Assembly: GCA_017469525.1 (NCBI GenBank)
Contig: JAFUGG010000025.1
Location: 1-64,000 of the forward strand
DNA length: 64,000 nt
Direction of reading: 5' to 3'
Origin: Bacteroidaceae bacterium
Lineage (GTDB): Bacteria > Bacteroidota > Bacteroidia > Bacteroidales > Bacteroidaceae
Shown here: piece after piece, positions 33,910 through 41,535 of the stretch
Numbering within the stretch: position 1 is the first letter of the stretch
Layout of the letters: every line of letters begins with the position of its first letter
Notes under the pieces: model-generated
Told to the model about the DNA's origin: nothing
What the model saw: the letters and a program-made list of their open reading frames with translations, nothing else
Database searches by the model: none
Program-made: the position numbers and the translations under genes

Positions 33910-34230
33910 TTATAAATAATGATAATGCTTGCGCTTCTGCAGGTAGCCGAGGTCATGCTGATGGCGATAGGCTTCCTGCTCAAAGCATATGTGCCGATAG
34001 GCTTCGATGCCGTTGCGATACTTCATGAGCAACACGAGCCACTCTATGCCGTACCAAAGAAAGAAAGGCAGGTAGAGCAGTTCGCGCTGCTGCGCTGCGT
34101 GGATGAGTTCGTGGTTGAGCTCAGTCTTGTCGAGCGGACGGACAGAGAAGATGAAGCCGAACAGGCAGATGGCCAGGAAGCTCTTCCCAAGAAAGATACG
34201 CTTCACCAAATGGACTCTATGCGGCTTCAC
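33910..34230 (-). CDS. Small HELIH-motif membrane protein
   Basis: This 106-residue protein has two hydrophobic segments (FLAICLFGFIFSV and LLYLPFFLWYGIEWLVLLM) around LNHELIHAAQQREL. HExxH is the zinc site of many metallopeptidases, and the following EAYRHICFEQEAYRHQ could provide a third ligand. Similar short conserved proteins occur in Bacteroidota without known function. A minimal membrane-embedded zinc protease is possible but unproven; the His-Glu pair could also be structural. It lies between the GH123 gene and the AraC gene and has no visible promoter box. Confidence 0.6.
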   Translation of the reverse strand: MKPHRVHLVKRIFLGKSFLAICLFGFIFSVRPLDKTELNHELIHAAQQRELLYLPFFLWYGIEWLVLLMKYRNGIEAYRHICFEQEAYRHQHDLGYLQKRKHYHYL

Positions 34231-34235
34231 CTCCA

Positions 34236-34272
34236 GAAAACCTGCCCCCTCTTCAGGGGGCCTTTCTTTTAG
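34236..34272. repeat. GCCCCCTCTTCAGGGGGC hairpin with T-rich tail
   Basis: The stem GCCCCCT/AGGGGGC is followed on the plus strand by CTTTCTTTT. It lies between the AraC stop and the start of the HELIH gene and might end transcripts entering from the left. Confidence 0.45.
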
Positions 34273-35129
34273 TTATTACTCATCTCCCTGTACTCCTTGG
34301 GCGACATACCGGCATGGGTCTTGAAGTAGCGCGAGAAGGACGTCTGCTCCTTGAATCCAATCTGTCCGCTCACCTGCTGGATGCTGAGTTCGGGATGATG
34401 GCGTAGCAGGAACTTGGCCTGTATGATGACGTACCTTGCAATCCACTCACCCACCCCGATGCCAGTGGCATCGCGGACGACGGTGCCGAAGTACTTTGGC
34501 GAGAGGTGGAGCAGGGTGGCATAGAAGTTCACCTCGCGGCTCTCGCAATAGTGTGCGGCGACAGCTTCGTGGAAGCGGCTGAGCAGTTGCTGCACGCCCG
34601 TATCCCTGCGTATCAACACCTTCCCGTTCTCGTGCAGGATGTTCCTGACGATGCGGGCCACGATGTCCATCTGCGCGGAGAGCAGCATGTCGCGTTCCGG
34701 ATGGTTCAGCTTGCTGATAGCTCCCAGCATCTCCAGACACGTCACCATCGTCTCGTACTGACTGACGGACACGTGGAACGAAGCGTTGTAGTGGTACTGG
34801 AAGAGGTAGTGGTTGGGATATAGTTGGGAAAGGATGTCCAGAAACTTGGGCGAGACGACGAGCAACGTGCACAGATAGTCGTCGCTCGACCTGTATGCCG
34901 TAAGGATGTGACCGGGATAGACCACGGCATTGTCGTGCATCTCAAACCTGACGGGATGCATGTCGTATTCTGCCTCCAGCCACCCGCGATGATTCAGTGC
35001 AATAACTAAATTAGGAGAAACATAGGGCTCGCCATAGACGGGGAAACTTGTCACACCGTTTATCACAGCCAATCCTCTCTCTTCCAACCATTCATTTATT
35101 GTCTCTAAAGGATGTTTTTCATGTGCCAT
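34269..35129 (-). CDS. AraC-family transcriptional regulator
   Basis: From the ATG at 35129 (MAHEKHPLETINEWLEERGL) the protein has 286 residues. The upstream frame to 35186 is excluded because it would include the TATCTTTG box at 35168-35175. The N-terminal ~150 residues are a cupin-like sensing domain (FEMHDNAVVYPGHILTAYRSS). The C-terminus has two helix-turn-helix motifs (LSPKYFGTVVRDATG and LSIQQVSGQIGFKEQTSFSR), ending AGMSPKEYREM. The ligand is unknown. Neighbours do not point to an obvious target; GH123 is the nearest carbohydrate gene. Confidence 0.9.
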   Translation of the reverse strand: MAHEKHPLETINEWLEERGLAVINGVTSFPVYGEPYVSPNLVIALNHRGWLEAEYDMHPVRFEMHDNAVVYPGHILTAYRSSDDYLCTLLVVSPKFLDILSQLYPNHYLFQYHYNASFHVSVSQYETMVTCLEMLGAISKLNHPERDMLLSAQMDIVARIVRNILHENGKVLIRRDTGVQQLLSRFHEAVAAHYCESREVNFYATLLHLSPKYFGTVVRDATGIGVGEWIARYVIIQAKFLLRHHPELSIQQVSGQIGFKEQTSFSRYFKTHAGMSPKEYREMSNN

Positions 35130-35167
35130 GAGCGTTTCACTTGTTATAAAGTCGTTCTTAGCAAGCG

Positions 35168-35175
35168 CAAAGATA
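35168..35175 (-). promoter_or_regulatory. -7 promoter box TATCTTTG for the AraC gene
   Basis: TATCTTTG on the minus strand, 39 bases upstream of the ATG at 35129; it decides the start codon. Confidence 0.7.
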
Positions 35176-35389
35176 GCAATATTCATTCAAAGAATGATAA
35201 AAACAAGTCCTAAAAAATGTTATAATACGCTGAAAACATTCTTCAAAGTCTGATTTTCGGTTTCACTTGCAAGTTATGCATTTGGTCGGAATCAGTAAAG
35301 AATTTACCATACAGACAGACAAGCAAGAGAAAACACAATCCTTTTCATACTTTTGGATTTAAAGATTTTGCATTTTGAGATAAGCTTCG

Positions 35390-35397
35390 TATCTTTG
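35390..35397 (+). promoter_or_regulatory. -7 promoter box TATCTTTG upstream of the 22-bp array
   Basis: TATCTTTG reads toward the ORF at 35613. The 22-bp array at 35420-35551 lies between this box and the ORF, and would therefore be transcribed in its leader. Confidence 0.65.
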
Positions 35398-35419
35398 CAG
35401 GGGAAAAGGGAATGCGAAT

Positions 35420-35551
35420 GGAATCCGCATGAAGAAACGGGACAATACGCATGCATAGACGAAACAATACGCATGCATAGACGAAACAATACGCATGCAT
35501 AGACGAAACAATACGCATGTATAGACGAAAGAATACGCATGTATAAAAGAG
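35420..35551. repeat. 22-bp tandem array, 6 units (ACAATACGCATGCATAGACG type)
   Basis: Units start at 35420 (weak), 35442, 35464, 35486, 35508 and 35530. The units at 35442, 35464 and 35486 are identical; the later ones change GCATGCAT to GCATGTAT. The core TACGCATGCATA is a near-perfect palindrome. Because 66 is three units, all frames stay open and give false ORFs. Confidence 0.95.
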
Positions 35552-35612
35552 ACAGGGATGGTGAACAGGCGGGGCGTGTGTTCCGTCATTTGATTGCAAA
35601 TTGCATTTGCTT

Positions 35613-36050
35613 ATGAACAACGAGGCCTTCACTTGGCTGCAACCGGGGGCGTGGCAACGCAGACTGAACCCCGACCTCTTCCGTATGCATCGCCAGACGG
35701 CTGTCTGCGGGTTGCCCTTTACGTCGATGGGGAATCATTTCTTGTTGGAGTGGCCTGACCGACAGCTGGTTGAGGTGTCGAGAAGCAGCACCGAGGAGCG
35801 TTTCTATAAGCCTGGCGGGGTGTATTTCGATGCCTGTTCGAAGGGGAAGCTGTTGCTGTTGAAACCGGAGGAGCAGGCTTTTGTCCATCCCGACGTGAGG
35901 AGGGCTGCCGAGGAGGCATTGCGGAGGAAGGCCGAGGCGAAGCACCTCGACTATGCCGACCTGCCTGTGGAGTCGCGGCGGTACAGGTTCATGGCGCTGA
36001 ATGAGATGGGGCGGATGATGGTGGACGCGGGGAGAAAGGGGCGCGGATGA
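35613..36050 (+). CDS. Conserved-looking hypothetical protein
   Basis: This 145-residue protein starts at the ATG at 35613 (MNNEAFTWLQPGAWQRRLNP); a TTG at 35601 is an alternative. It is Arg/Glu rich, cytoplasmic-looking, with no signal or membrane segment. Notable parts are LLEWPDRQLVEVSRSSTEERFYKPGGVYFDACSKGKLLLL and a helical C-terminus (AAEEALRRKAEAKHLDYADLP). I recognise no family. Codon use resembles its neighbours, so I take it as a real gene. Its leader contains the 22-bp array. Confidence 0.6.
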   Translation: MNNEAFTWLQPGAWQRRLNPDLFRMHRQTAVCGLPFTSMGNHFLLEWPDRQLVEVSRSSTEERFYKPGGVYFDACSKGKLLLLKPEEQAFVHPDVRRAAEEALRRKAEAKHLDYADLPVESRRYRFMALNEMGRMMVDAGRKGRG

Positions 36051-36082
36051 AATCCGCTTTCAAAAGACGGGATGGGAGTTTC

Positions 36083-36550
36083 CTATAGCATCGCAACGAG
36101 CCTTTCGAGGTAGCGGCGGTCGGTGTCGTCGAACGTGCAAAGCTCAGCGCTGTCGATGTCGAGCACGGCAACGACCGTTCCTTCGCGGAAGATGGGGACG
36201 ACTATCTCGCTCCGTGAGGCGGAGGAACAGGCGATGTGGCCGGGGAACTGCTCCACGTCGGGCACGACTTGCGTTTCTGCCTGCTGCCATGCCGTGCCGC
36301 ACACGCCCCTACCCTTCCTGATTCTTGTGCAAGCCAGCGGTCCCTGGAACGGACCCAACACGAGCTCCTCGCCCTGGACGCGGTAGAAGCCGGTCCACCA
36401 GAAGCGGAACGTCTCGTGGAGCATCGCGGCCACGTTGGCCATGTTGGCAATGAGGTCGGCCTCGCCATCGACCACCGACTGTACTTGCGGCAGCAGGGCT
36501 TCGTAGCGCTCCTGCTTTGTGCCGCCACTGATGATGAGTTGTTCTGCCAT
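36083..36550 (-). CDS. msrC: Free methionine-(R)-sulfoxide reductase (GAF domain)
   Basis: From the ATG at 36550 (MAEQLIISGGTKQERYEALL) the protein has 155 residues. It is a single GAF domain with the fRMsr signature: FRFWWTGFYRV, LGPFQGPLACTRIRKGRGVCGTA, and VPDVEQFPGHIACSSASRSEIVVP. The three Cys in these segments form the catalytic and resolving set that reduces free Met-R-sulfoxide, with thioredoxin as usual donor. It lies 17 bases downstream of the replication gene rep on the same strand, so it may be co-transcribed with it, an odd pairing for a plasmid-type module. Confidence 0.88.
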   Translation of the reverse strand: MAEQLIISGGTKQERYEALLPQVQSVVDGEADLIANMANVAAMLHETFRFWWTGFYRVQGEELVLGPFQGPLACTRIRKGRGVCGTAWQQAETQVVPDVEQFPGHIACSSASRSEIVVPIFREGTVVAVLDIDSAELCTFDDTDRRYLERLVAML

Positions 36551-36567
36551 ACCTGACGTCTTGCTTC

Positions 36568-38067
36568 TTATCGGTTGGCGTCCTGGAAGATGTAGGTGAG
36601 CCGCTTGTCGGCTCCGAAGGCGCTGTAGAAGTAGCTGATGATCTCGCTGAGATGTTCCTCCCATTGCTCTGAGACGAATTTGTTGGGGACTTCCACGAAG
36701 ACGACCTTGTCGCGTACGGCCCAGAGGTTGGCGCAGGTCATGTACTGCTCAAAGAATTGTTCGCCCAGGCGCTCCTTGGCTTTCTCCATCCACATGTTCC
36801 ATTTCTCGAGGTAGACGGGCTGTACGAAGGGGCGGTCCTGCTCCTCGTCCTTCACCTCTTCGGCTTCTACGAACTCGGGCTCTTGCGGTTTCTGATGCTC
36901 CAGGAGCCAGCGATAGAGCACCTCGGTGACGTAGGCATGGACGCTGTCGGGCTGTTTGTCTTCCACGAGCTTGTCGATGCGGGCCAGCTCCTCCTTGAGG
37001 TCGAGACCGTCGTAGATGAGATCCTCGAGCCTTGCCCACTCGCTGGGCTGCAGGGCATACTTCGTGATGAGCTTGGCGCGTGTCTTGCCGAGGAAGGTCT
37101 CATGCTGCTGCGCCTGCCCCATCTTGCCCTCGATGATGGTGAAGCGGATGCTGTCTGGGTCGCCGCGACTCACACCGTGGGGATAGACGGGCTCGTAGGT
37201 GAAGCAGAACTCCACCTTGCCCTCGTCCGACAACTTGCGCATCTCGCGCAGCACGGGGTCGAGCACGTCGCGATGGAACGCACCATACTTCACGTAGCGG
37301 TTCTCCGTGATGCGCTTACGGTCCTTGCTGAACGTCAGCACACCAAAGAACTCCTTCAGGTCAATGTAGTTCACCGTGCAACTTCCTATCCTGCGCCAGG
37401 CGCTCAGATAGATGTAAAGGCGCGGCGTACGCGGACTGCGGCACAGCTGCGTGATGCCCTTCAGGTGGCGGGTATAGCCCTTGCGGAGGTTCAAAATCTC
37501 CCGCGCGCTCTCGTCAACCATTTGTATCTTGATGACTCCCTTCCTGCGCTGGCCGCCCTTGTACGCCACCTTCTCGCCGGCTGCGTTCAGCTCCGCCGTC
37601 GGGAACTCGATCTTGTGGAATATGTTCTGCTTCACGTTGTACTCCACACGCTCGTACTCGTCGTAGCGCTTGTAGGACATATCGACGTGCAGCAACGCCT
37701 CGCATGCCTGCTCAAGCTCTCCGTACTTCTTCGGACTGATGCCAAGCTCCTTCAGCGGTATCTCGAAATTGAGCAGGTTGCCCGACAAGTCCTCCGGCTT
37801 GAACAGGAACGACGACTCGCCCAAGCTGAGCTGCTCGCGGATGCGGTCCTGTAGCTGAGCTATGATGGCTATCATCAGGTTGGTCTGTACCAGCGAGAAG
37901 TTGCCACGTATCTGCGTGTAGCTCACCGGATTCAGTATGAAATCCAAATCGCGGTTGCCCGAAAATTGCTGTACCAGCTCGTTAGTCCTGCTCACAATGG
38001 CAGGCCCTCTTTTCTTCACCATGTCGTAAACAAATTGTTTTTCCGGTGCAAAATTAAACCATTTCAT
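36568..38067 (-). CDS. Rep_3-type replication initiator with C-terminal DnaA_N-like domain
   Basis: From the ATG at 38067 (MKWFNFAPEK) the protein has 499 residues. Residues ~1-340 match Rep_3/RepB initiators: QLSLGESSFLFKPEDLSGN and FEIPLKELGISPKKYGELEQ of the first winged helix, then RLYIYLSAWRRIGSCTVNYIDLKEFFGV and YVKYGAFHRDVLDPVLREMRKLSDEGKVEFCFTYEPV of the second. Plasmid Rep_3 proteins are usually ~300-350 residues. The extra C-terminus ends (~412-499) in a domain resembling the DnaA N-terminal domain: YLEKWNMWMEKAKERLGEQF...FVEVPNKFVSEQWEEHLSEIIS...KRLTYIF. Repeats with 22-bp period lie directly upstream, and parA and its partner are on the other side. Confidence 0.85.
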   Translation of the reverse strand: MKWFNFAPEKQFVYDMVKKRGPAIVSRTNELVQQFSGNRDLDFILNPVSYTQIRGNFSLVQTNLMIAIIAQLQDRIREQLSLGESSFLFKPEDLSGNLLNFEIPLKELGISPKKYGELEQACEALLHVDMSYKRYDEYERVEYNVKQNIFHKIEFPTAELNAAGEKVAYKGGQRRKGVIKIQMVDESAREILNLRKGYTRHLKGITQLCRSPRTPRLYIYLSAWRRIGSCTVNYIDLKEFFGVLTFSKDRKRITENRYVKYGAFHRDVLDPVLREMRKLSDEGKVEFCFTYEPVYPHGVSRGDPDSIRFTIIEGKMGQAQQHETFLGKTRAKLITKYALQPSEWARLEDLIYDGLDLKEELARIDKLVEDKQPDSVHAYVTEVLYRWLLEHQKPQEPEFVEAEEVKDEEQDRPFVQPVYLEKWNMWMEKAKERLGEQFFEQYMTCANLWAVRDKVVFVEVPNKFVSEQWEEHLSEIISYFYSAFGADKRLTYIFQDANR

Positions 38068-38184
38068 CGTAATATCCAAATTTTTAATTAATAAATTATG
38101 TTTTTTCTGTTGTAAATGTTCCGAACTCTCGCACTTTGCTGTTCTTCCCGCATCGCACTTCGCTCATCTCTACCGCTCGCACCA

Positions 38185-38422
38185 AGGTCTTCCTCAATGT
38201 CAAGACCTCGGTTTTCCGTCACATCGTCACCATCATCTTCACGCATCCCGTCACCACCATTTCACGCATCCCGTCACCTCAGTCTCCATCATCCTCCTCA
38301 CCGCACTCCTGCCATCCTCCGGCACCGACATCTTCCGAATCGTCGGCACCAACCTCTTCCTCCTCATCGGCACGCACTTCTTCCGCATCACCGTCACCAA
38401 CATCTTCCCTAACCTCGACACC
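38185..38422. repeat. Degenerate CACC/CATCTTCC repeats upstream of rep
   Basis: The sequence is pyrimidine-rich with recurring CGTCACC, CACGCATCCCGTCACC (twice, 22 bp apart near 38250) and GGCAC(C/G) motifs at roughly 22-bp spacing. It grades into the clear repeats at 38423. Possible diverged iterons. Confidence 0.4.
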
Positions 38423-38553
38423 TTGATTTCATATTCCAACACCCTTGCAACACAACCTGCAACACGTTGATTTTTAATTCCAACACCCTTGCAACACAAA
38501 CTGCAACACGTTGATTTTTAATCCCAACACCCTTGCACACAAACCGCAACACG
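38423..38553. repeat. Candidate Rep-binding iterons, 3 x 44 bp (2 x 22 bp each)
   Basis: Copies start at 38423, 38467 and 38511 (period 44, the last 43). Each holds CAACACCCTTG and GCAACACGTTG about 22 bp apart with a TTTTTAATTCC spacer. Direct repeats of this length upstream of a Rep_3 gene are typical iterons. Similar 22-bp arrays occur elsewhere in the window away from rep, so the role is not certain. Confidence 0.75.
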
Positions 38554-38738
38554 TTGCTCCTCCCCTCGAGAAGCCCCCGCATCGACCCCGAAACAGCAAA
38601 AAATCATCCGCCCCTGTCTTTATATACAGCGACCCCCCCTTTTTTTTAACCCCTACCCCCAACTTTTTTTTTCTGCCGCTTCATGCCAACTTCGCGCAAA
38701 CGACCTGTCCATCGGACTTCCAGACGATAAAAAATTTT

Positions 38739-39115
38739 TTGCTGTCCGGTAAATCCTAAGTCTGGAAGGCTTCACTTTGAGGACTCCGACTTTGCCGCCT
38801 TACCATAGGAAAGAACCGTAGGCGAAAGAAGCCTGGAAGGCTTCACCTTGAGGACTCCGGCTTTGCCGCCTGACCGTAGGGAAGAACCGGGGGCAACGCC
38901 CTCGGACAAGGTGCGAAGACCTCCCAGCACCTGCCTGGAAGGCAGTACTATGAGGCGACGGTGGGTACTGCCTTCCAGGCAGGAGGATGGGGGGACGGTC
39001 GCTGATTCCGAGGGCGTTGCCCCCGGTTCTTCCCTACGGTCAGGCGGCAAAGCCGGAGTCCTCAAGGTGAAGCCTTCCAGGCTTTAGATGCCTGCATGAT
39101 TTTACCGGACAGCAA
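38739..39115. mobile_element. 377-bp MITE-like element with large internal palindrome (family B, copy B1)
   Basis: The ends are TTGCTGTCCGGTAAAT and ATTTTACCGGACAGCAA. Inside, arms of ~100 bp run from GCCTGGAAGGCTTCACCTTG (38840) to its reverse complement ending at 39084, with an inner CTGCCTGGAAGGCAGTAC/GTACTGCCTTCCAGGCAG stem. No transposase gene is present. Copies B2 (50649) and B3 (53404) share the same blocks. Confidence 0.85.
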
Positions 39116-39116
39116 T

Positions 39117-39432
39117 AACTAAAAAATGGAAGTAAACCCTTGGATGCTCTGACACAAAGGTGCCATTGCAGTCGCAGAACATGGATGCACGAGCACCAAA
39201 GCACGCTGTTAAGTCGCGGTTCACTACGCTCAGGCTTCGTCGACCTATCGGCACACGGAACGAAGGTAGCAAGGGGGCTTGCCCCCTTGTCCTGCGCGGA
39301 ATGTCCAAGTCTATGTTCCAAGGAAACTTGCCCCATTGTCCAAAACGGCATGTTCAACTCTCTGTTCCAAGGAGGCTTGCCCTTTTGCTACCTTCGCATA
39401 ACTCACTGTTTTACTTCATTCTACAACTCCCG
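39117..39432. repeat. Family C/AAGGGGGCTTGCCCCC composite element (copy C4)
   Basis: The left AAATGGAAGTAAAC and right CTTCGCATAACT..ACAACTCCCG ends resemble family C. Inside are two palindromes of the GCAAGGGGGCTTGCCCCCTT type with a TTCCAAGG(A)(A/G) linker. No coding region is supported. Confidence 0.6.
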
Positions 39433-40030
39433 AAACATCAGATTTGGATTACTTTCCTGCAACAATCTAACACGACATAGCCTGGCGGTACGCCCTTGCT
39501 TCATCATGAAATTCTGCTCTGCCCCCGAACATCCTGCTTTTCATCCTTCCATCTCCCTAAACACACCTGCATGACTTCCACTCATCACACGTCATCTCAA
39601 AAAATTATGTTTAGTACAAAATTCGCGTCCAAACGCACCCCGACCCAGCCCGACGGCAATAAAACCCATTTGCTGAACAACCCTTTCGACCTTCAGAAAT
39701 CCTACCGCAAACAATCCGACAAATAAAATGTCACACCATAACCCCTTCTACTCACCAGCACAAACTGCCAGATGTTCCCAAACTCCTCACCATCTCTTCA
39801 CTTTCCCCGCACCAAATCTTCACTTTCCCCGCACCAAATCTTCCCAAACTCCTCACCTACCCTACCCTATCACGCTGAAACACAACAACCTGCGTCTGCC
39901 TATAATTGATATAAATACATATTATGATAAACGATATTAAAAGAATAAAAGTCTATTTATAAATATTGAATATCTTATTAAATTATAAGACGTCGCAACT
40001 TATTGAACTTCACAATAATAAACCCAACAT
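39433..40030. other. Non-coding stretch of the replication region
   Basis: No gene is supported. At 39795-39838 a 22-bp unit with TTCACTTTCCCCGCACCAAA occurs twice. From ~39900 to 40010 the sequence is strongly AT-rich (ATGATAAACGATATTAAAAG, TTATTAAATTATAAG), a possible unwinding region. Short open frames here have no support. Confidence 0.5.
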
Positions 40031-40145
40031 GGTGCGAACTTCAAGAACACTCGGTGCGAATATCCGGAACACTCGGTGCGAAAATAAGCGTAACTGGTGC
40101 GAACTTCAAGAACATAACCCCAGGTGCGGACTTTCGGAACTTTTC
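40031..40145 (+). repeat. GGTGCG(A/G)ACTT motif cluster upstream of parA (5 copies)
   Basis: Copies start at 40031, 40053, 40075, 40096 and 40123, with spacing 22, 22, 21 and 27. Typical forms are GGTGCGAACTTCAAGAAC and GGTGCGGACTTTCGGAAC. The same motif recurs in both orientations at 42465-42965, and I did not find it elsewhere in the window. Candidate partition or origin site. Confidence 0.75.
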
Positions 40146-40229
40146 CACCCACCTTAAAACCAGCTTCCCTACCCCTTCCAACCTGCCTCCCAACCCTACT
40201 TCATACTTCAATACCTTCATACCTACACG

Positions 40230-40500
40230 TCTAAATACTGCAATACACGTGTATCTGCATCCCTGCATACACGCGTACCTGAGTCTTTAAATATGTGTAT
40301 ATCCAAATTCCTTGCTATTGAAATGTCTAAATACACAAGTCTATCCGAATATGCAAATATCTGTAAATATCCAAATATACTTTTTGAAATACAGGCCGTT
40401 TGCTTTTAAATATATAAATATGACTGCATATTTTGGGCTATTCAAGTACAAAAGTATGCAAATATCTCAAAATATCTGAGTATTTTCTTGCGGTTGTCTC
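40230..40500. repeat. AT-rich degenerate repeats (AAATATC / TGCAAATATCT) before parA
   Basis: Elements such as GCAAATATCTGTAAATATCC, GCAAATATCTCAAAATATC and AAATATGTGTATATCC recur. A related GTAAATATCTGGATATTC lies at the end of parA (41438). This could be an operator or centromere for ParA and the small partner. No gene is present. Confidence 0.45.
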
Positions 40501-40510
40501 AGGAAATCCT

Positions 40511-40518
40511 TAACTTTG
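40511..40518 (+). promoter_or_regulatory. -7 promoter box TAACTTTG for parA
   Basis: TAACTTTG lies 33 bases before the ATG at 40552 and overlaps the earlier in-frame ATG at 40516, which is therefore excluded as start. Confidence 0.75.
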
Positions 40519-40551
40519 CATCGCAATTCGAAACAAATAGAAGTGAGCATT

Positions 40552-41439
40552 ATGTCACAGGTTATTTCTCTTTTACACGACAAGGGCGGGTGCGCGAAAA
40601 CAACCACCTGCGTCAATTTGGGCTTTGCCCTTTGGTTGCTCGGCAAGAAGGTGTTGCTCATTGATACCGACCCGCAGTGCAACCTGACCGATACCGTCGA
40701 CAAGACCGTCCACTTGGAGGCGGACAGTACAATCTATGAGTGGCTCCACGACGCTCGTCCCGGCGAGGAACTTCCCTTGCCTATCTACACGCGCTATGAC
40801 GGTCTGGACTATGTGCCGGGCAGCCACAGCATGAGCAACATCAACGCGGAGCTGCAGCTGATATACAACAGAGAACGTCGTCTGGCTGATTTCCTCGACA
40901 TCCGCGACCCCGAGACCGGCCTCCGCATACGCGATATGTACGACTACATCTTCATTGACTGTGCCCCGGGCGGCGAGACGCTGATGAACACTAATGCTTT
41001 GGTGGCCAGCGACTTCGTGATTGTCCCGACCGAGGCCGGCATCTATAGCCTGCAGGGGCTACCGCGTCTGCTCGACTATATAAATAAGGTACACACCCAA
41101 CTTCGCTGCCCGGTCAGCATCATGGGATACCTCCTGGTGCGCTGGAACAAGAATCGCAGCATCAGCCGCGAGGTGAAGGAGTACTACAGCAACGAGGAAG
41201 AAGTGAAGGCGCCATTGTTTCCCGTCAGCATCCGCGAGAGCGTAAGATGTACGGAGTCAGTCGCTTACGAGATGTCTTTATTTGAATACGCCAGCAACAG
41301 CCCCGTGGCGGACGACTACATGCGAGTGGCGGAATTTATGATTGGACGCAAGGCCAGGCCCAAGAGCTGGACGCCTGCCAAGTGGGGACAACTGGCGAAC
41401 GCTGCCTACCAGCGCTTTATCCGCGAGCGGAGTATGTAA
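40552..41439 (+). CDS. parA: ParA/Soj-type partition ATPase
   Basis: This 295-residue protein starts MSQVISLLHDKGGCAKTTTC, so the deviant Walker A (KGGCAKTTT) is near the very N-terminus, as in small ParA proteins without an N-terminal HTH. Further motifs: VLLIDTDPQCNLTDTV (Walker A') and YDYIFIDCAPGGETLMNTNALVASDFVIVPTEAGIYSLQGL (Walker B and following). Such ATPases pattern the nucleoid and move plasmid or chromosome origins through a DNA-bound partner. It is followed after 96 bases by a small basic ORF, the likely partner, and lies ~2.5 kb from rep. A distinctive C-terminus (RKARPKSWTPAKWGQLANAAYQRFIRERSM) is basic. Confidence 0.93.
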   Translation: MSQVISLLHDKGGCAKTTTCVNLGFALWLLGKKVLLIDTDPQCNLTDTVDKTVHLEADSTIYEWLHDARPGEELPLPIYTRYDGLDYVPGSHSMSNINAELQLIYNRERRLADFLDIRDPETGLRIRDMYDYIFIDCAPGGETLMNTNALVASDFVIVPTEAGIYSLQGLPRLLDYINKVHTQLRCPVSIMGYLLVRWNKNRSISREVKEYYSNEEEVKAPLFPVSIRESVRCTESVAYEMSLFEYASNSPVADDYMRVAEFMIGRKARPKSWTPAKWGQLANAAYQRFIRERSM

Positions 41440-41535
41440 ATATCTGGATATTCAGATACGGAACTACTCAAATTCTTACGTATCTAAATCTTCAAGCAGT
41501 AACGTTAAATCAGACGATACAAAACGATAAAAACT

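Noticed and set aside
35304-35632. Overlapping minus-strand ORFs rich in MRIVSSMHAYC-like repeats
   Set aside because: Three 22-bp units make 66 bases, so all frames stay open; the peptides are translations of the array.
36757-37854. 365-codon plus-strand ORF opposite rep
   Set aside because: Shadow of the rep gene; Leu/Val/His-rich with no motif.
38772-39087. Two overlapping ORFs on opposite strands starting with the same MRTPALPPDRREEPG peptide
   Set aside because: They are the two arms of the family B palindrome read from each side; an artefact of the inverted repeat.
39728-40290. Short plus-strand ORFs (60-95 codons) between the repeats and parA
   Set aside because: Pro/Thr/Asn-rich low-complexity translations over repeat and AT-rich DNA; no conserved motif, start context or promoter.
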